Source: Sphingobacteriales bacterium (GTDB lineage: Bacteria; Bacteroidota; Bacteroidia; Chitinophagales; Chitinophagaceae). Taken from it: a DNA stretch of 64,000 nt. The notes below the pieces were generated by a model. That model was not told the DNA's origin and did not search any database. It saw only the letters and a program-made list of their open reading frames with translations. Shown piece by piece: positions 36,283 through 44,380 of the stretch (its first letter is position 1; every line of letters begins with the position of its first letter). The stretch is taken from positions 39,344 to 103,343 of the forward strand of contig JAIXSZ010000050.1 of assembly GCA_027484425.1 (NCBI GenBank). Direction: 5' to 3'. The translations under genes and the position numbers were made by a program.

Positions 36283-36888
36283 GTGCGCGATTTTTGGGAA
36301 AAATTAGCTTTGAAAATTCTAATTCTTAACGGTAACAATAAGCGGGAGAGCTTATGTGGTGCAATATGTAAGGCATATAGAGACGGAGCCATAGAGGGAG
36401 GTAATGATGTGACACTAGTCAATGTTGCTGAGTTGAAATTCGACCCTATTTTGCACGAAGGTTATCTCGCCGTTCAGGAAATGGAGCCTGATCTGAAAGA
36501 TTTTCAGCAAAAGCTATTATGGGCAGATCATTTTGTGGTTGTTTACCCTACATGGTGGGGAGGTTTGCCGGCTTTGTTAAAAGGACTATTCGACCGCAGT
36601 TTTTATTCTGGTTTTGCCTATAAGTATCACGATAAAGGACCAATGTGGGATAAATTACTGAATGGAAGAAGTGCACATGTTATTACAACGATGGATGCTC
36701 CGTTTTTGTGGTATTTTTTGTTTTACAGGTCAGCAGGCACAAATCTGATAAAAAATGCCATCTTGAAATTTTGTGGTTTTAGCCCAGTTAAGACAAGTTA
36801 TGTAACCAGAGTGCGATTTAAGACTGAGCGGCAATTGTCTGCTGAGATTAATAAAATCAAAGTTCGTGCGAAAAATATTAATAGATAG
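36283..36888 (+). CDS. Flavodoxin-like NAD(P)H (quinone) oxidoreductase
   Basis: The protein is of the NQO1/MdaB/KefF type and binds FMN or FAD. Motifs are LKILILNGNNKRESLCGAI (phosphate-binding loop), VVYPTWWGGLPALLKGLFDR (the isoalloxazine-side YPxWWxxxPAxLKG signature) and FAYKYHDKGP. It carries out two-electron reduction of quinones or nitro/azo compounds. The start is unusual: no ATG fits, so either GTG at 36283 (201 residues) or TTG at 36310, which would begin MKILILNGN as in relatives; the latter seems more likely. Confidence 0.85.
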   Translation: MRDFWEKLALKILILNGNNKRESLCGAICKAYRDGAIEGGNDVTLVNVAELKFDPILHEGYLAVQEMEPDLKDFQQKLLWADHFVVVYPTWWGGLPALLKGLFDRSFYSGFAYKYHDKGPMWDKLLNGRSAHVITTMDAPFLWYFLFYRSAGTNLIKNAILKFCGFSPVKTSYVTRVRFKTERQLSAEINKIKVRAKNINR

Positions 36889-37217
36889 ACTAAGTAGTTA
36901 AGGCTAGTTATTGCTTTTAGGATTGTTTTTCAGACTGAAAGACTAAACAATTAAGGTGCTTTGGCCCAGAGAAAGACAGAATAAAGTCCGGAATAAAAAT
37001 GAATCAAAAACTGCGAACAATATTTTAGTTTTTATGCTGCTTTAAGAACTATTATTGTTAAGGGTCCTTCACAGACATATTGAATCAGATATTTGCTAAT
37101 TAATCTACAGTGGTGGCTTGTATTGCTAAAAACTTCTTTCATTTATCGGTAAATGATAAAGATCAAGGGTTGTCACCTGCAGATACTGTACCTTACGTGA
37201 ATAATGCACGAATATAG
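36889..37217. other. Long gene-free interval upstream of the exporter operon
   Basis: No open frame with coding character, no repeat and no strong hairpin is visible in these 329 bases. As leader of the four-gene exporter operon it probably contains the promoter, but no convincing TAnnTTTG element with a spaced TTG was found. Confidence 0.5.
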
Positions 37218-37931
37218 ATGCTGACTCCTAACAAGATTGTAGCCCAAGTAATAGGTGCAGGAAAAGAATACAAAGCTGGCGACACAGTAATCACTGCATT
37301 GAAGGCAAGCTCTGTAGATCTTCGATCTGGCGAGCTTACACTAATTATAGGTCCCTCTGGCTCGGGCAAAACGACTTTGTTGTCGCTTTTGGGTTGTGTC
37401 ATTTATCCTAGTTTTGGAGAGGTGTGGATAGACGGGATAAAAGTTAATGAACTGAGCGAAAAAAGTTTGGCAGAAATACGGCTTAAAAAAATTGGTTTTG
37501 TCTTTCAGAAGTTCAATCTTATTGCGCCACTTACCGCACTCGAAAATGTGATGATGCCACTAATATTGCAGGGCGTTGGAGAAAAGCAAGCGAAAATAAA
37601 AGCTACTGCGGCGCTGGAAAAAGTGGGCATGGGCGACCGAATGAAAAACCTTAGCAACGACCTGAGTGGTGGTCAGCAACAAAGGGTGGCTATAGCCAGA
37701 GCATTAGTTACAGACCCCGAAATGATGCTCTGTGATGAACCTACCGCATCGCTGGATATAAAAAGTGTAGCTATAGTAATGAATGAACTGAAACTATTGG
37801 CTACTCAAGGCAAGGCTGTGGCTGTAGTGACACACGATACCCGTCTTACGCCTTTTGCAGATCGTATCATTTATGTAATAGATGGTGGCATATCTGATAA
37901 GCCGATGGAAGAAGAGAAAGCTCAAAAATAA
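37218..37931 (+). CDS. ABC exporter ATPase (DevA/MacB/LolD type)
   Basis: The 237-residue ATPase has Walker A GPSGSGKTTLLSLLG, Q-loop FVFQKFNLI, signature LSGGQQQRVAIARAL, Walker B MMLCDEPTASLD and the H-loop VVTHDTR. The FNLIAPLTALENVMMPL segment is typical of the LolD/MacB/DevA branch, which powers FtsX-type permeases. It leads an operon of ATPase, membrane-fusion lipoprotein (10-base gap), permease (4 bases) and TolC-like channel (21 bases). Confidence 0.93.
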   Translation: MLTPNKIVAQVIGAGKEYKAGDTVITALKASSVDLRSGELTLIIGPSGSGKTTLLSLLGCVIYPSFGEVWIDGIKVNELSEKSLAEIRLKKIGFVFQKFNLIAPLTALENVMMPLILQGVGEKQAKIKATAALEKVGMGDRMKNLSNDLSGGQQQRVAIARALVTDPEMMLCDEPTASLDIKSVAIVMNELKLLATQGKAVAVVTHDTRLTPFADRIIYVIDGGISDKPMEEEKAQK

Positions 37932-37941
37932 AAATTGAATT

Positions 37942-38895
37942 ATGAAACCAATCATCAACGTGCTAATACTATTGTCAATACTTAGTTCTTGTACCAGTAA
38001 TGACAGTAAAAACAGTGCTGCTGTCAATAATGAGAATATTCAGGTTGATGTAACACAGGTAGTGGGTATTGGCAAAATAGAGCCAGAAATGGAAATCACA
38101 CAATTGTCGTCTCCGGTGAGCGGCATAGTGCAGGTAATACTGAAACAGGAAAATGATACCGTGACAGTGGGCACACCCATACTGGAACTGGATCATAGGC
38201 TAGAAGATGTGAAACTGCAACAATTATTATCAGAAATAAACACTCAAACCCAACAGATAAAGGTTGATGAAGCTACCGTAACTGAATATGAAGCTAAATA
38301 CACTAACGCACTAATGGCAGTGCAGCGGCAAGAACGATTGCTGACTAAAGGTGCCGAAACACAACAGGCTGTAGATGATGCTACGGCTAATCTAAAGACG
38401 CTTCAGTCAAATCTCAATCGCGCAAGTGCTACAGTAGCTGTTTCGAACAGCAGGATGTACGAAACAAAAACACGCTTACGGCTGGCCGAGGTGGAGCGAA
38501 ACCAAAAAATAGTAAAATCGCCTGTGTCAGGTAAAATACTGGAGATCAATACACTTGTAGGTAGCTCTGTAGATACGCGCGATGCGATTGTGCAAATAAG
38601 CCCGCTAGGTAAAACTATTGCAGTGTGCGAAATAGATGAACTATATGCCAACAAAGTAATGGTGGGACAAAATGCCTGGATACGATATGTAGGCTCGCAG
38701 GATACATTATCTACTGGGGTGGTATATCAGGCCTTATCATTTCTTAAAAAGAAATCGTTATTCACTGACCAGTCGGGCGAAAAGGAAGATCGTAGGGTTA
38801 GAACCATTAAGATAATGTTGCATCAACCCGACGGATTATTGCTAAATGCAAGAGTAGAATGTGTAGTAGATATATCTGGCAACCTTAAAAAATGA
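37942..38895 (+). CDS. Membrane-fusion (adaptor) lipoprotein, DevB/HlyD-like
   Basis: The 317-residue protein has a lipoprotein signal (MKPIINVLILLSILSSC). It has a beta-barrel/lipoyl half (SSPVSGIVQVILKQENDTVT), an alpha-helical hairpin of about 100 residues rich in Q, A and E (region 90-190), the return lipoyl half (VKSPVSGKILEINTLVGSSV) and a C-terminal beta domain. It should bridge the inner-membrane permease and the TolC-like channel. The short hairpin fits DevB/MacA-type adaptors. Confidence 0.9.
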   Translation: MKPIINVLILLSILSSCTSNDSKNSAAVNNENIQVDVTQVVGIGKIEPEMEITQLSSPVSGIVQVILKQENDTVTVGTPILELDHRLEDVKLQQLLSEINTQTQQIKVDEATVTEYEAKYTNALMAVQRQERLLTKGAETQQAVDDATANLKTLQSNLNRASATVAVSNSRMYETKTRLRLAEVERNQKIVKSPVSGKILEINTLVGSSVDTRDAIVQISPLGKTIAVCEIDELYANKVMVGQNAWIRYVGSQDTLSTGVVYQALSFLKKKSLFTDQSGEKEDRRVRTIKIMLHQPDGLLLNARVECVVDISGNLKK

Positions 38896-38899
38896 TACG

Positions 38900-40027
38900 A
38901 TGTTAAAAGTAGCATGGAAGTTTATCAGGTTCGACAAAGCAAAGAGTATAGGGGTGATAGTAGGGATATTGATAAGCACATTTTTGATCGGGCAACAATT
39001 GGGTGTTTTTTTCTTTCTCTCTGGTCTTATGGGGGCATTAGCAACAGATGTGAAAGCCGATATATGGGTAGTTGATAGCAAAACAAATGATGTAAATCAA
39101 CTAGGGAGAATTGATGTAAGAAACCTCCGGGCAGTGCAGGGTATAGACGGAGTAAAAGAAGCATTCCCAATACTTATATCAGGTGCTTCATGCAACTATG
39201 AAAACGGCACTAGCGGGGCTATTACACTAATAGGTGTAGATGCAAATCAGTTGAATTCAGTATTGCTGCCCAGCAAAATAAATGAAGGTAAAACAGCAGA
39301 TTTGCAAACAGATGGTGCAGTGAGTGGGGAGTACTATGAAAAGAAAAATCTGGGTGGAAAAATAGACGTTGGTACAGACTTTGAGATCAATGGTAAACGA
39401 GCTTTTTTCGCAGTGCAGACGAAGGGTTTTCGTGGTTTTGGAAGTAGTTTTTGCGTCACCACTATTGAGCGAGCAAGATACTATTCTAATCAGCCTTTAA
39501 GTACAATCAGTGCAGTATTGGTAAACGTGCAGCCGGGTGCTAACACAGCCGAGGTAGTGGCAAACATTAATACCACTGTTAGGGGAGTGAAGGCTTGGCC
39601 GGCCCAGCAGTTGGCTGCGTCGTCTGTAAAGAAAATATTGTCGAGTAGCGGCATAGCACTAAGCACAGGTACACTCATAATATTTGCACTAATAGCAGGT
39701 TTCTTTATCATTGGGCTAACCATGTATTCATCTGCATTGGACAGGCTCAAAGACTATGGTACATTAAAAGCAATAGGTGCTGGCAATGCATACATTACCC
39801 GTCTCATACTTACACAAGCCTTACTGTTTTCTGTCGTTGGTTTTCTTGTGGGACTTGCGTTGTTAGAGGGTTTTCGACAGGGAGTAGCCAATTCAGGTTT
39901 GATATTCTCGTTTTCACCTTTGATGTTGCTTGGCATGTTTACTACTATAGGGCTGATATCACTAAGTGGGGCATCTTTTGCTCTAAGCAGAATAAGAAGT
40001 GTGGAGCCAGCAGCGGTGTTTAGGTGA
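38900..40027 (+). CDS. ABC exporter permease, DevC/FtsX family
   Basis: The 375-residue permease has the FtsX/MacB layout: one membrane helix near the start (SIGVIVGILISTFLIGQQLG), a periplasmic domain of about 220 residues (VDSKTNDVNQLGRIDVRNLR begins it) and three helices in the last 120 residues. The sequence resembles DevC. Such transporters act as mechanotransmission pumps that push periplasmic substrate into the outer-membrane channel. Substrate unknown; DevBCA moves glycolipid in cyanobacteria, but function cannot be transferred. Confidence 0.9.
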   Translation: MLKVAWKFIRFDKAKSIGVIVGILISTFLIGQQLGVFFFLSGLMGALATDVKADIWVVDSKTNDVNQLGRIDVRNLRAVQGIDGVKEAFPILISGASCNYENGTSGAITLIGVDANQLNSVLLPSKINEGKTADLQTDGAVSGEYYEKKNLGGKIDVGTDFEINGKRAFFAVQTKGFRGFGSSFCVTTIERARYYSNQPLSTISAVLVNVQPGANTAEVVANINTTVRGVKAWPAQQLAASSVKKILSSSGIALSTGTLIIFALIAGFFIIGLTMYSSALDRLKDYGTLKAIGAGNAYITRLILTQALLFSVVGFLVGLALLEGFRQGVANSGLIFSFSPLMLLGMFTTIGLISLSGASFALSRIRSVEPAAVFR

Positions 40028-40048
40028 TTTTTCTAAAACGATTATTTT

Positions 40049-41434
40049 ATGAACAAAGTACCTTCTTTTATGTTTACTGTCAGGCTTCATTTCTGTTGGG
40101 CTATTGCTATCGTGCTGCTGTTGGCTGCTTCTAGTGCAGCAAGTGGGCAAGCTATAGTTAGTCTGTCGCAGGCGATAAACAGTGCTTTCTCAAACAGGAA
40201 GAATATACAAGCAGGCAAATCTGATCAGATTATTCGTCAACTACAAACTGCTGCTTTGTATCGGAGATATTGGCCGCAAGTAAATGCAGAATATACTTAC
40301 CTCTATAACCCTATTCTGCAAACGTCTATTTTGCCAATAGGGGTTTTTAATCCAGCGTATCCAGCCGATGCCACCAAGAGTATTCAGTTCGGGACTACAT
40401 GGTCGCAGGCGGCAGGTGTTACGGTTAATCAGCCAATATTAGACTTGTCTATCAACAGACAAATCAATGAATCGAAATTACAAGAGCGAATAGCTGCCGC
40501 TACACAAGCACAAACAGAATATGAACTAGCGTATACAGTTGCTCAGGTTTATTTCGACATCTACTTGCAGCAATCTAAGATACAATCGGCCATCGCAGAT
40601 ACTAACCGGACATTGCTCAGTTATCAATTATTGCAAAATGAGTTTGAACAAAAACGGTTGCTAAAGTCTGCACTCAATAAAGGAAAGATCAATCATAACA
40701 ATGCAGTGCAAATCTTCAGAAATGCAGTTTCTAAATTGATAGAGGATAAAGTGTATTTGCTTTTTTTGATAGGGCAAAACGATATTGCATATTCAGATGT
40801 TATAGTAGATACTAGCTTTATGAGTAGTAGTAAACTTGTGACTACTACTACTGATCCATTAGTAAACAACATACCTGAGTTGCGAGAGCTGGAACTAAAA
40901 GGCGAAATGGCTAGGGTGCAAACTGCCACAGAGAAGGCTAAGTACACGCCCACCGTAAGTATGAAGGGATATTTAGGCGCCAATCAATTCACTAACAACT
41001 TCGACCCAATAGCTGCTAATTCATGGTTTGGTCTTAGTTATGTAGGTCTGAATGTAAAGTATCCGCTACTCTTCGGGGAGGATAAACACAGAAAAATACA
41101 ACAATACAAAGTACAAGCTACACAGTATGCACAACAAAAAGAGGATAAAGCTGCACAGTACTATAAAGATGCCCTCACCGCAAAAATAAAAGTAGAGTTG
41201 GCATTGACTGCGCTAAAAACGCAGCAAGATAATCTTGCACTTAGTGTCGAGACTATTGCCATTCTGCAGTTGCGTGTAGCTGAGGGGCAAGAATCTGCTT
41301 CAAGTCTTAATATAGAAGAGGCAGATTTGCAAAAACTAAATGCTGATTATGAAAGTAGTAAAATGCAATACTGGCTGTCTTTTCTCAATTATCTAAAAGC
41401 ATCAGGAACATTGGAGATACTGTGGAAACAGTAA
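40049..41434 (+). CDS. TolC-family outer-membrane channel
   Basis: The 461-residue protein has an export signal (AIVLLLAASSAASGQ) and two TolC-type halves, each with long coiled helices (QTEYELAYTVAQVYFDIYLQ; ALTALKTQQDNLALSVETIA) and strand regions (PQVNAEYTYLYNP; PTVSMKGYLGANQF). It provides the exit duct for the three-gene exporter before it. Ending after 41434 there is a short gap, then a truncated YdeI-like fragment. Confidence 0.92.
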   Translation: MNKVPSFMFTVRLHFCWAIAIVLLLAASSAASGQAIVSLSQAINSAFSNRKNIQAGKSDQIIRQLQTAALYRRYWPQVNAEYTYLYNPILQTSILPIGVFNPAYPADATKSIQFGTTWSQAAGVTVNQPILDLSINRQINESKLQERIAAATQAQTEYELAYTVAQVYFDIYLQQSKIQSAIADTNRTLLSYQLLQNEFEQKRLLKSALNKGKINHNNAVQIFRNAVSKLIEDKVYLLFLIGQNDIAYSDVIVDTSFMSSSKLVTTTTDPLVNNIPELRELELKGEMARVQTATEKAKYTPTVSMKGYLGANQFTNNFDPIAANSWFGLSYVGLNVKYPLLFGEDKHRKIQQYKVQATQYAQQKEDKAAQYYKDALTAKIKVELALTALKTQQDNLALSVETIAILQLRVAEGQESASSLNIEEADLQKLNADYESSKMQYWLSFLNYLKASGTLEILWKQ

Positions 41435-41495
41435 CACACTATATGAATAGCTGCTAAAATTTTATTTCGCTGCTGTTAGTAGCTTGCAAGTATGT

Positions 41496-41503
41496 TATAT
41501 TTG
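41496..41503 (+). promoter_or_regulatory. Candidate -7 element at the truncated copy
   Basis: TATATTTG (TAnnTTTG) lies immediately before the duplicated segment. The full copy at 43754 has AAAATTTG at the matching place, so the exact element is only with the fragment. Confidence 0.35.
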
Positions 41504-41509
41504 TGAGCT

Positions 41510-41671
41510 ATGAGTCTGGCACCCGATATCGAAATATTTTACCCAACTGGCAGAGCAGAGTGGCGTGAGTGGTTACATCAGCATCACAATACGCACCCAT
41601 CTATATGGCTGCAGTATTATAAGAAAAATGCTCTTATTGTGGGTTTCATCATATTAAGACCTTTATTCTAG
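41510..41671 (+). pseudogene. Truncated duplicate of the YdeI-family gene 5' end
   Basis: Bases 41499-41632 are nearly identical to 43737-43870, covering the upstream bases and the first 39-40 codons of the YdeI-family gene at 43754. Then similarity stops abruptly at the codons KKNA, and the frame runs on for 12 unrelated codons to a TAG at 41669-41671. The ATG at 41510 corresponds to ATA in the full copy; the start used in the full copy is CTG here. A TATATTTG -7 element (41496-41503) is present upstream of this fragment, so it may still be transcribed. Confidence 0.8.
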
Positions 41672-41731
41672 GCAGGATAAGGACAGGCATTAAATATTGG
41701 ATCTGATCGTTTAATAACGCTATAAAAATGA

Positions 41732-42196
41732 CTAATTATCAGAACACGCTCCGTTTGTTGTGATATTTATCTTGATTCCTAAAGTATCATAGGACGGAAA
41801 ACCTACATTGTTCAATGCATCTACAGATCCTGCGTAGGTTTTATTTACAGTTTTTCGATCTTCCCAATCAATCTGAATCTCTTTTTCCATCACTCGTTTA
41901 TTGGCTGCCAAAATCTCGATCTTTTCACCGGTAGCATTGTTTAATAGTTGCACAGAAAGATAGTCCCAAAATAATTTGCAGTCCTGTCTTACAACAAGTA
42001 TTTCAAAGTCTGCATTTGGAGACCGTATTTTGCTCAATATTGTTTCGGAACATTTTAATGCTCTATCTTTTGATGTATAGTTTAAAGCCTCTTTAAAACT
42101 CGCGAAAAGCCATAGTGAAACTATAGACAGAATAGAAGCTACAACAATTAAAAGTGTTTTGGGTGTTAATTTCCCTTTAGGCTTGTTCCCTGTCAT
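41732..42196 (-). CDS. Small membrane-anchored protein of unknown function
   Basis: The 154-residue product begins with a Lys-rich cytoplasmic tail (MTGNKPKGKLTPK), then one membrane helix (TLLIVVASILSIVSLWLFASF). A periplasmic domain of about 120 residues has four Cys (ALKCSETIL, VRQDCKLFW and NGACSDN among them). No family recognised. It lies inside the segment bracketed by the 134-bp direct repeats and faces away from the ADP-ribosylglycohydrolase gene. Confidence 0.7.
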   Translation of the reverse strand: MTGNKPKGKLTPKTLLIVVASILSIVSLWLFASFKEALNYTSKDRALKCSETILSKIRSPNADFEILVVRQDCKLFWDYLSVQLLNNATGEKIEILAANKRVMEKEIQIDWEDRKTVNKTYAGSVDALNNVGFPSYDTLGIKINITTNGACSDN

Positions 42197-42560
42197 GAAC
42201 TATAATTATGTAATAATGCATATTCGAAAACCATCAATGTAAATACCACTACAATTTTCCCCCAATCGTCCCCTAAAAGTACATGCAAAGACAGCAAATC
42301 CTTTGTAAAAATATAGACCATACATGTCCTGTCTTGCCAACATAATCTGCTCATTATGCTTGGTCCAAAGTGGGTGATAATGAGCAACACGTTAGGGCAT
42401 ACAAAGTCTGAATTATAAAAAAGTATCATCAAGATAAAAAATTGCGGCACACCTAAACAATTAAATTCGAACCAACGCAAGCACGCATTTTATAAAATAT
42501 AGCTTCACTATCAGTTGTATATTTGAGCATTGGGTGCAATGTATGATAGATAGTTTTGTA
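42197..42560. other. Intergenic interval; weak reverse frame only
   Basis: A reverse-strand open frame (42193-42480, TTG start, 95 residues) overlaps the start of the 154-residue gene by four bases. Its composition (many C, F, L, W without order) looks like chance. A TATATTTG element at 42518-42525 precedes the ADP-ribosylglycohydrolase gene by about 35 bases and is the likely promoter core for it. Confidence 0.5.
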
Positions 42561-43532
42561 ATGAAAAATAGTAATTTAGTTCAGGATGCTTTATTGGGTG
42601 TGGCTATTGGTGATGCACTCGGTGTTCCGGTAGAGTTCATACCACGTAGCGTACGAGATACTGACCCTGTAACTGGGATGCGTGAAATGGGCTCTCATAA
42701 ACAACTTGCTGGTACTTGGTCTGATGATACTTCACTTACTCTTTGCCTAGCTGAAATGCTTTGTGGTCCTTACAGCCTTACAGCTTTAGCCGGGTATTTT
42801 ATCAACTGGAAGGAGCATGGATTTAATACTGCTCACGGATATGTTTTCGATATAGGTATAGCTACATCGGCAGCAATACACAATCTCTATTCTGGTTATG
42901 ATCCAATACTTGCGGGCGGTACAGACGAAAACAGTAATGGAAATGGTTCTCTGATGCGCATATTACCTCTTGTTTTCTTTATCAAAGATAAGCCAATAGA
43001 GCAGCGTTTTAGAATTGCACAAGAGGTATCTTCTCTCACACATCGTCATATAAGGTCTGTTGTAGCATGTTTTATTTATCTGGAGTATGCTCGCTTACTT
43101 ATCGGCGGAAATGATAAAATGACAGCCTATGAGTTGATGAAGAAAAATGTACTTAGTTTTTTATCGGAGAGTGATGTATGTCCTTATGAAGAGTTAACTA
43201 AGTTTCATAGAATATTAGAAATAAATGTTGGCAATTATGACCTTTGCAGACTTTGTGATGCTACTGTAGATGAAATATATTCAAGTGGTTATGTTATTAA
43301 TACACTTGAGGCAAGTTTGTGGTGCCTATTGCATAGTAATAGTTTCAGTGAAGCAGTGCTAAAGGCAGTAAATCTGGGAGAGGACACAGATACAACAGGA
43401 GCAGTAACAGGAGGACTTGCAGGTTTGCTGTATGGAACAACGGATATACCTACAGACTGGCTTGAGGTACTAGCTAAGCGTCGTGAAATTGAAGATCTGG
43501 CAGCAAAAATGACTCAACAAATGGCGCTTTGA
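42561..43532 (+). CDS. ADP-ribosylglycohydrolase family protein
   Basis: The 323-residue enzyme from MKNSNLVQDALLGVAIGDALG fits the DraG/ARH family that removes ADP-ribose from proteins or small molecules using two metal ions. Metal-binding segments visible are GTWSDDTSLTLCLAE, GNGSLMRILPLVF, SLTHRH and LGEDTDTTGAVTGGLAGLLYG. No ADP-ribosyltransferase is adjacent. The gene is inside the segment bracketed by the 134-bp direct repeats, which suggests it arrived as a cassette. The start at 42561 is chosen over 42534 because it gives the normal family N terminus. Confidence 0.92.
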   Translation: MKNSNLVQDALLGVAIGDALGVPVEFIPRSVRDTDPVTGMREMGSHKQLAGTWSDDTSLTLCLAEMLCGPYSLTALAGYFINWKEHGFNTAHGYVFDIGIATSAAIHNLYSGYDPILAGGTDENSNGNGSLMRILPLVFFIKDKPIEQRFRIAQEVSSLTHRHIRSVVACFIYLEYARLLIGGNDKMTAYELMKKNVLSFLSESDVCPYEELTKFHRILEINVGNYDLCRLCDATVDEIYSSGYVINTLEASLWCLLHSNSFSEAVLKAVNLGEDTDTTGAVTGGLAGLLYGTTDIPTDWLEVLAKRREIEDLAAKMTQQMAL

Positions 43533-43557
43533 TATTTTTTTGTAATAAAGTGTATTT

Positions 43558-43686
43558 ATGACGGGAGGGAGTTATATGAATTATGCCAATAATAAACGCA
43601 ATGCTGTACTAATAGAATTGAAAACCATAGAACCTCATCAAGAAGATGTAGAAGATTTATTAATAGGAAATTGTAGTTACTATTGA
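43558..43686 (+). CDS. Very small open frame, doubtful gene
   Basis: An ATG-initiated frame of 42 codons (MTGGSYMNYANNKRNAVLI, then ELKTIEPHQEDVEDLLIGNC) sits 25 bases after the ADP-ribosylglycohydrolase stop. GGAGGGAG lies just after its ATG and before an inner ATG at 43576, which is unusual in this Shine-Dalgarno-poor genome. Its composition is protein-like, but it may be a remnant of a longer gene lost at the duplication edge. Confidence 0.35.
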   Translation: MTGGSYMNYANNKRNAVLIELKTIEPHQEDVEDLLIGNCSYY

Positions 43687-43736
43687 TGTATTGAAGTGAA
43701 CGATAGGCAATAAAAAGCCCAAAAGTATTTATGAAA

Positions 43737-43870
43737 ATTTGTGAGCTATAAGTATGGCACCCGATATCGAAATATTTTACCCAACTGGCAGGGCAGAGTG
43801 GCGTGAGTGGTTACGTCAGCATCACAATACGCACCAGTCTATATGGCTGCTATATTATAAGAAAAACGCC
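43737..43870 (+). repeat. 134-bp direct repeat, second copy (first at 41499-41632)
   Basis: Both copies start at ATTTGTGAGCTA and run through the first 39-40 YdeI codons to AAGAAAAA(T/C)GC, with only a handful of single-base differences. The distance between copies is 2,238 bases. They bracket the ADP-ribosylglycohydrolase gene and the 154-residue membrane protein gene. Confidence 0.9.
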
Positions 43871-44329
43871 AACAAACCAACCATTTCTTACACGCATGCT
43901 GTAGACGAAGCATTGTGCTATGGCTGGATAGACAGTAAAGTAAAATCAGTAGATGAATACTCCTACCTACAGTTTTTTTGCCGCAGAAAACCAGATAGTG
44001 TGTGGTCGAGGGTAAACAAAGAAAAAGTACAACAGCTCATAGATGCTGGCTTAATGGCTGATGCAGGAAGGGCTGTGATAGAGATAGCCAAAGCCAATGG
44101 CTCATGGACCATACTAGATGATGCTGAGGCATTAATAACCCCGCCCGACCTTGAAGTTGCACTAGCATCATATCCGCTAGCAGCCTCGTTTTTTCACAAC
44201 CTTAGCCGCACCGATAAACGGAATATATTGCAATGGATTGTCTTAGCGAAAAAAGCAGAAACCCGAGCACGGCGCATAGCTGAAGTAGCAGCACTAGCGC
44301 AGCACCAACGGAAGCCATCACAGTTTTGA
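43754..44329 (+). CDS. YdeI/OmpD-associated family protein
   Basis: The intact 191-residue protein has the YdeI-family pattern: WLRQHHNTHQSIWLLYYKK, HAVDEALCYGWIDSKVKSVD, FCRRKPDSVWSRVNKEKVQ, and the C-terminal helix-rich LSRTDKRNILQWIVLAKKAE. E. coli YdeI has been linked to resistance against antimicrobial peptides and to the porin OmpD, but the biochemical function is not established. The first 40 codons are duplicated 2.2 kb upstream. It converges with the porin gene. Confidence 0.88.
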   Translation: MAPDIEIFYPTGRAEWREWLRQHHNTHQSIWLLYYKKNANKPTISYTHAVDEALCYGWIDSKVKSVDEYSYLQFFCRRKPDSVWSRVNKEKVQQLIDAGLMADAGRAVIEIAKANGSWTILDDAEALITPPDLEVALASYPLAASFFHNLSRTDKRNILQWIVLAKKAETRARRIAEVAALAQHQRKPSQF

Positions 44330-44380
44330 TAAGGATGTTTTATTTAAACTTTGCTAGTAGGCTTCACTATACTTATCCCA

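Noticed and set aside
42193..42480. 95-codon reverse frame overlapping the 154-residue gene by four bases
   Set aside because: The overlap looks like translational coupling, but it has only a TTG start and a disordered Cys/Phe/Leu/Trp composition without domain pattern.
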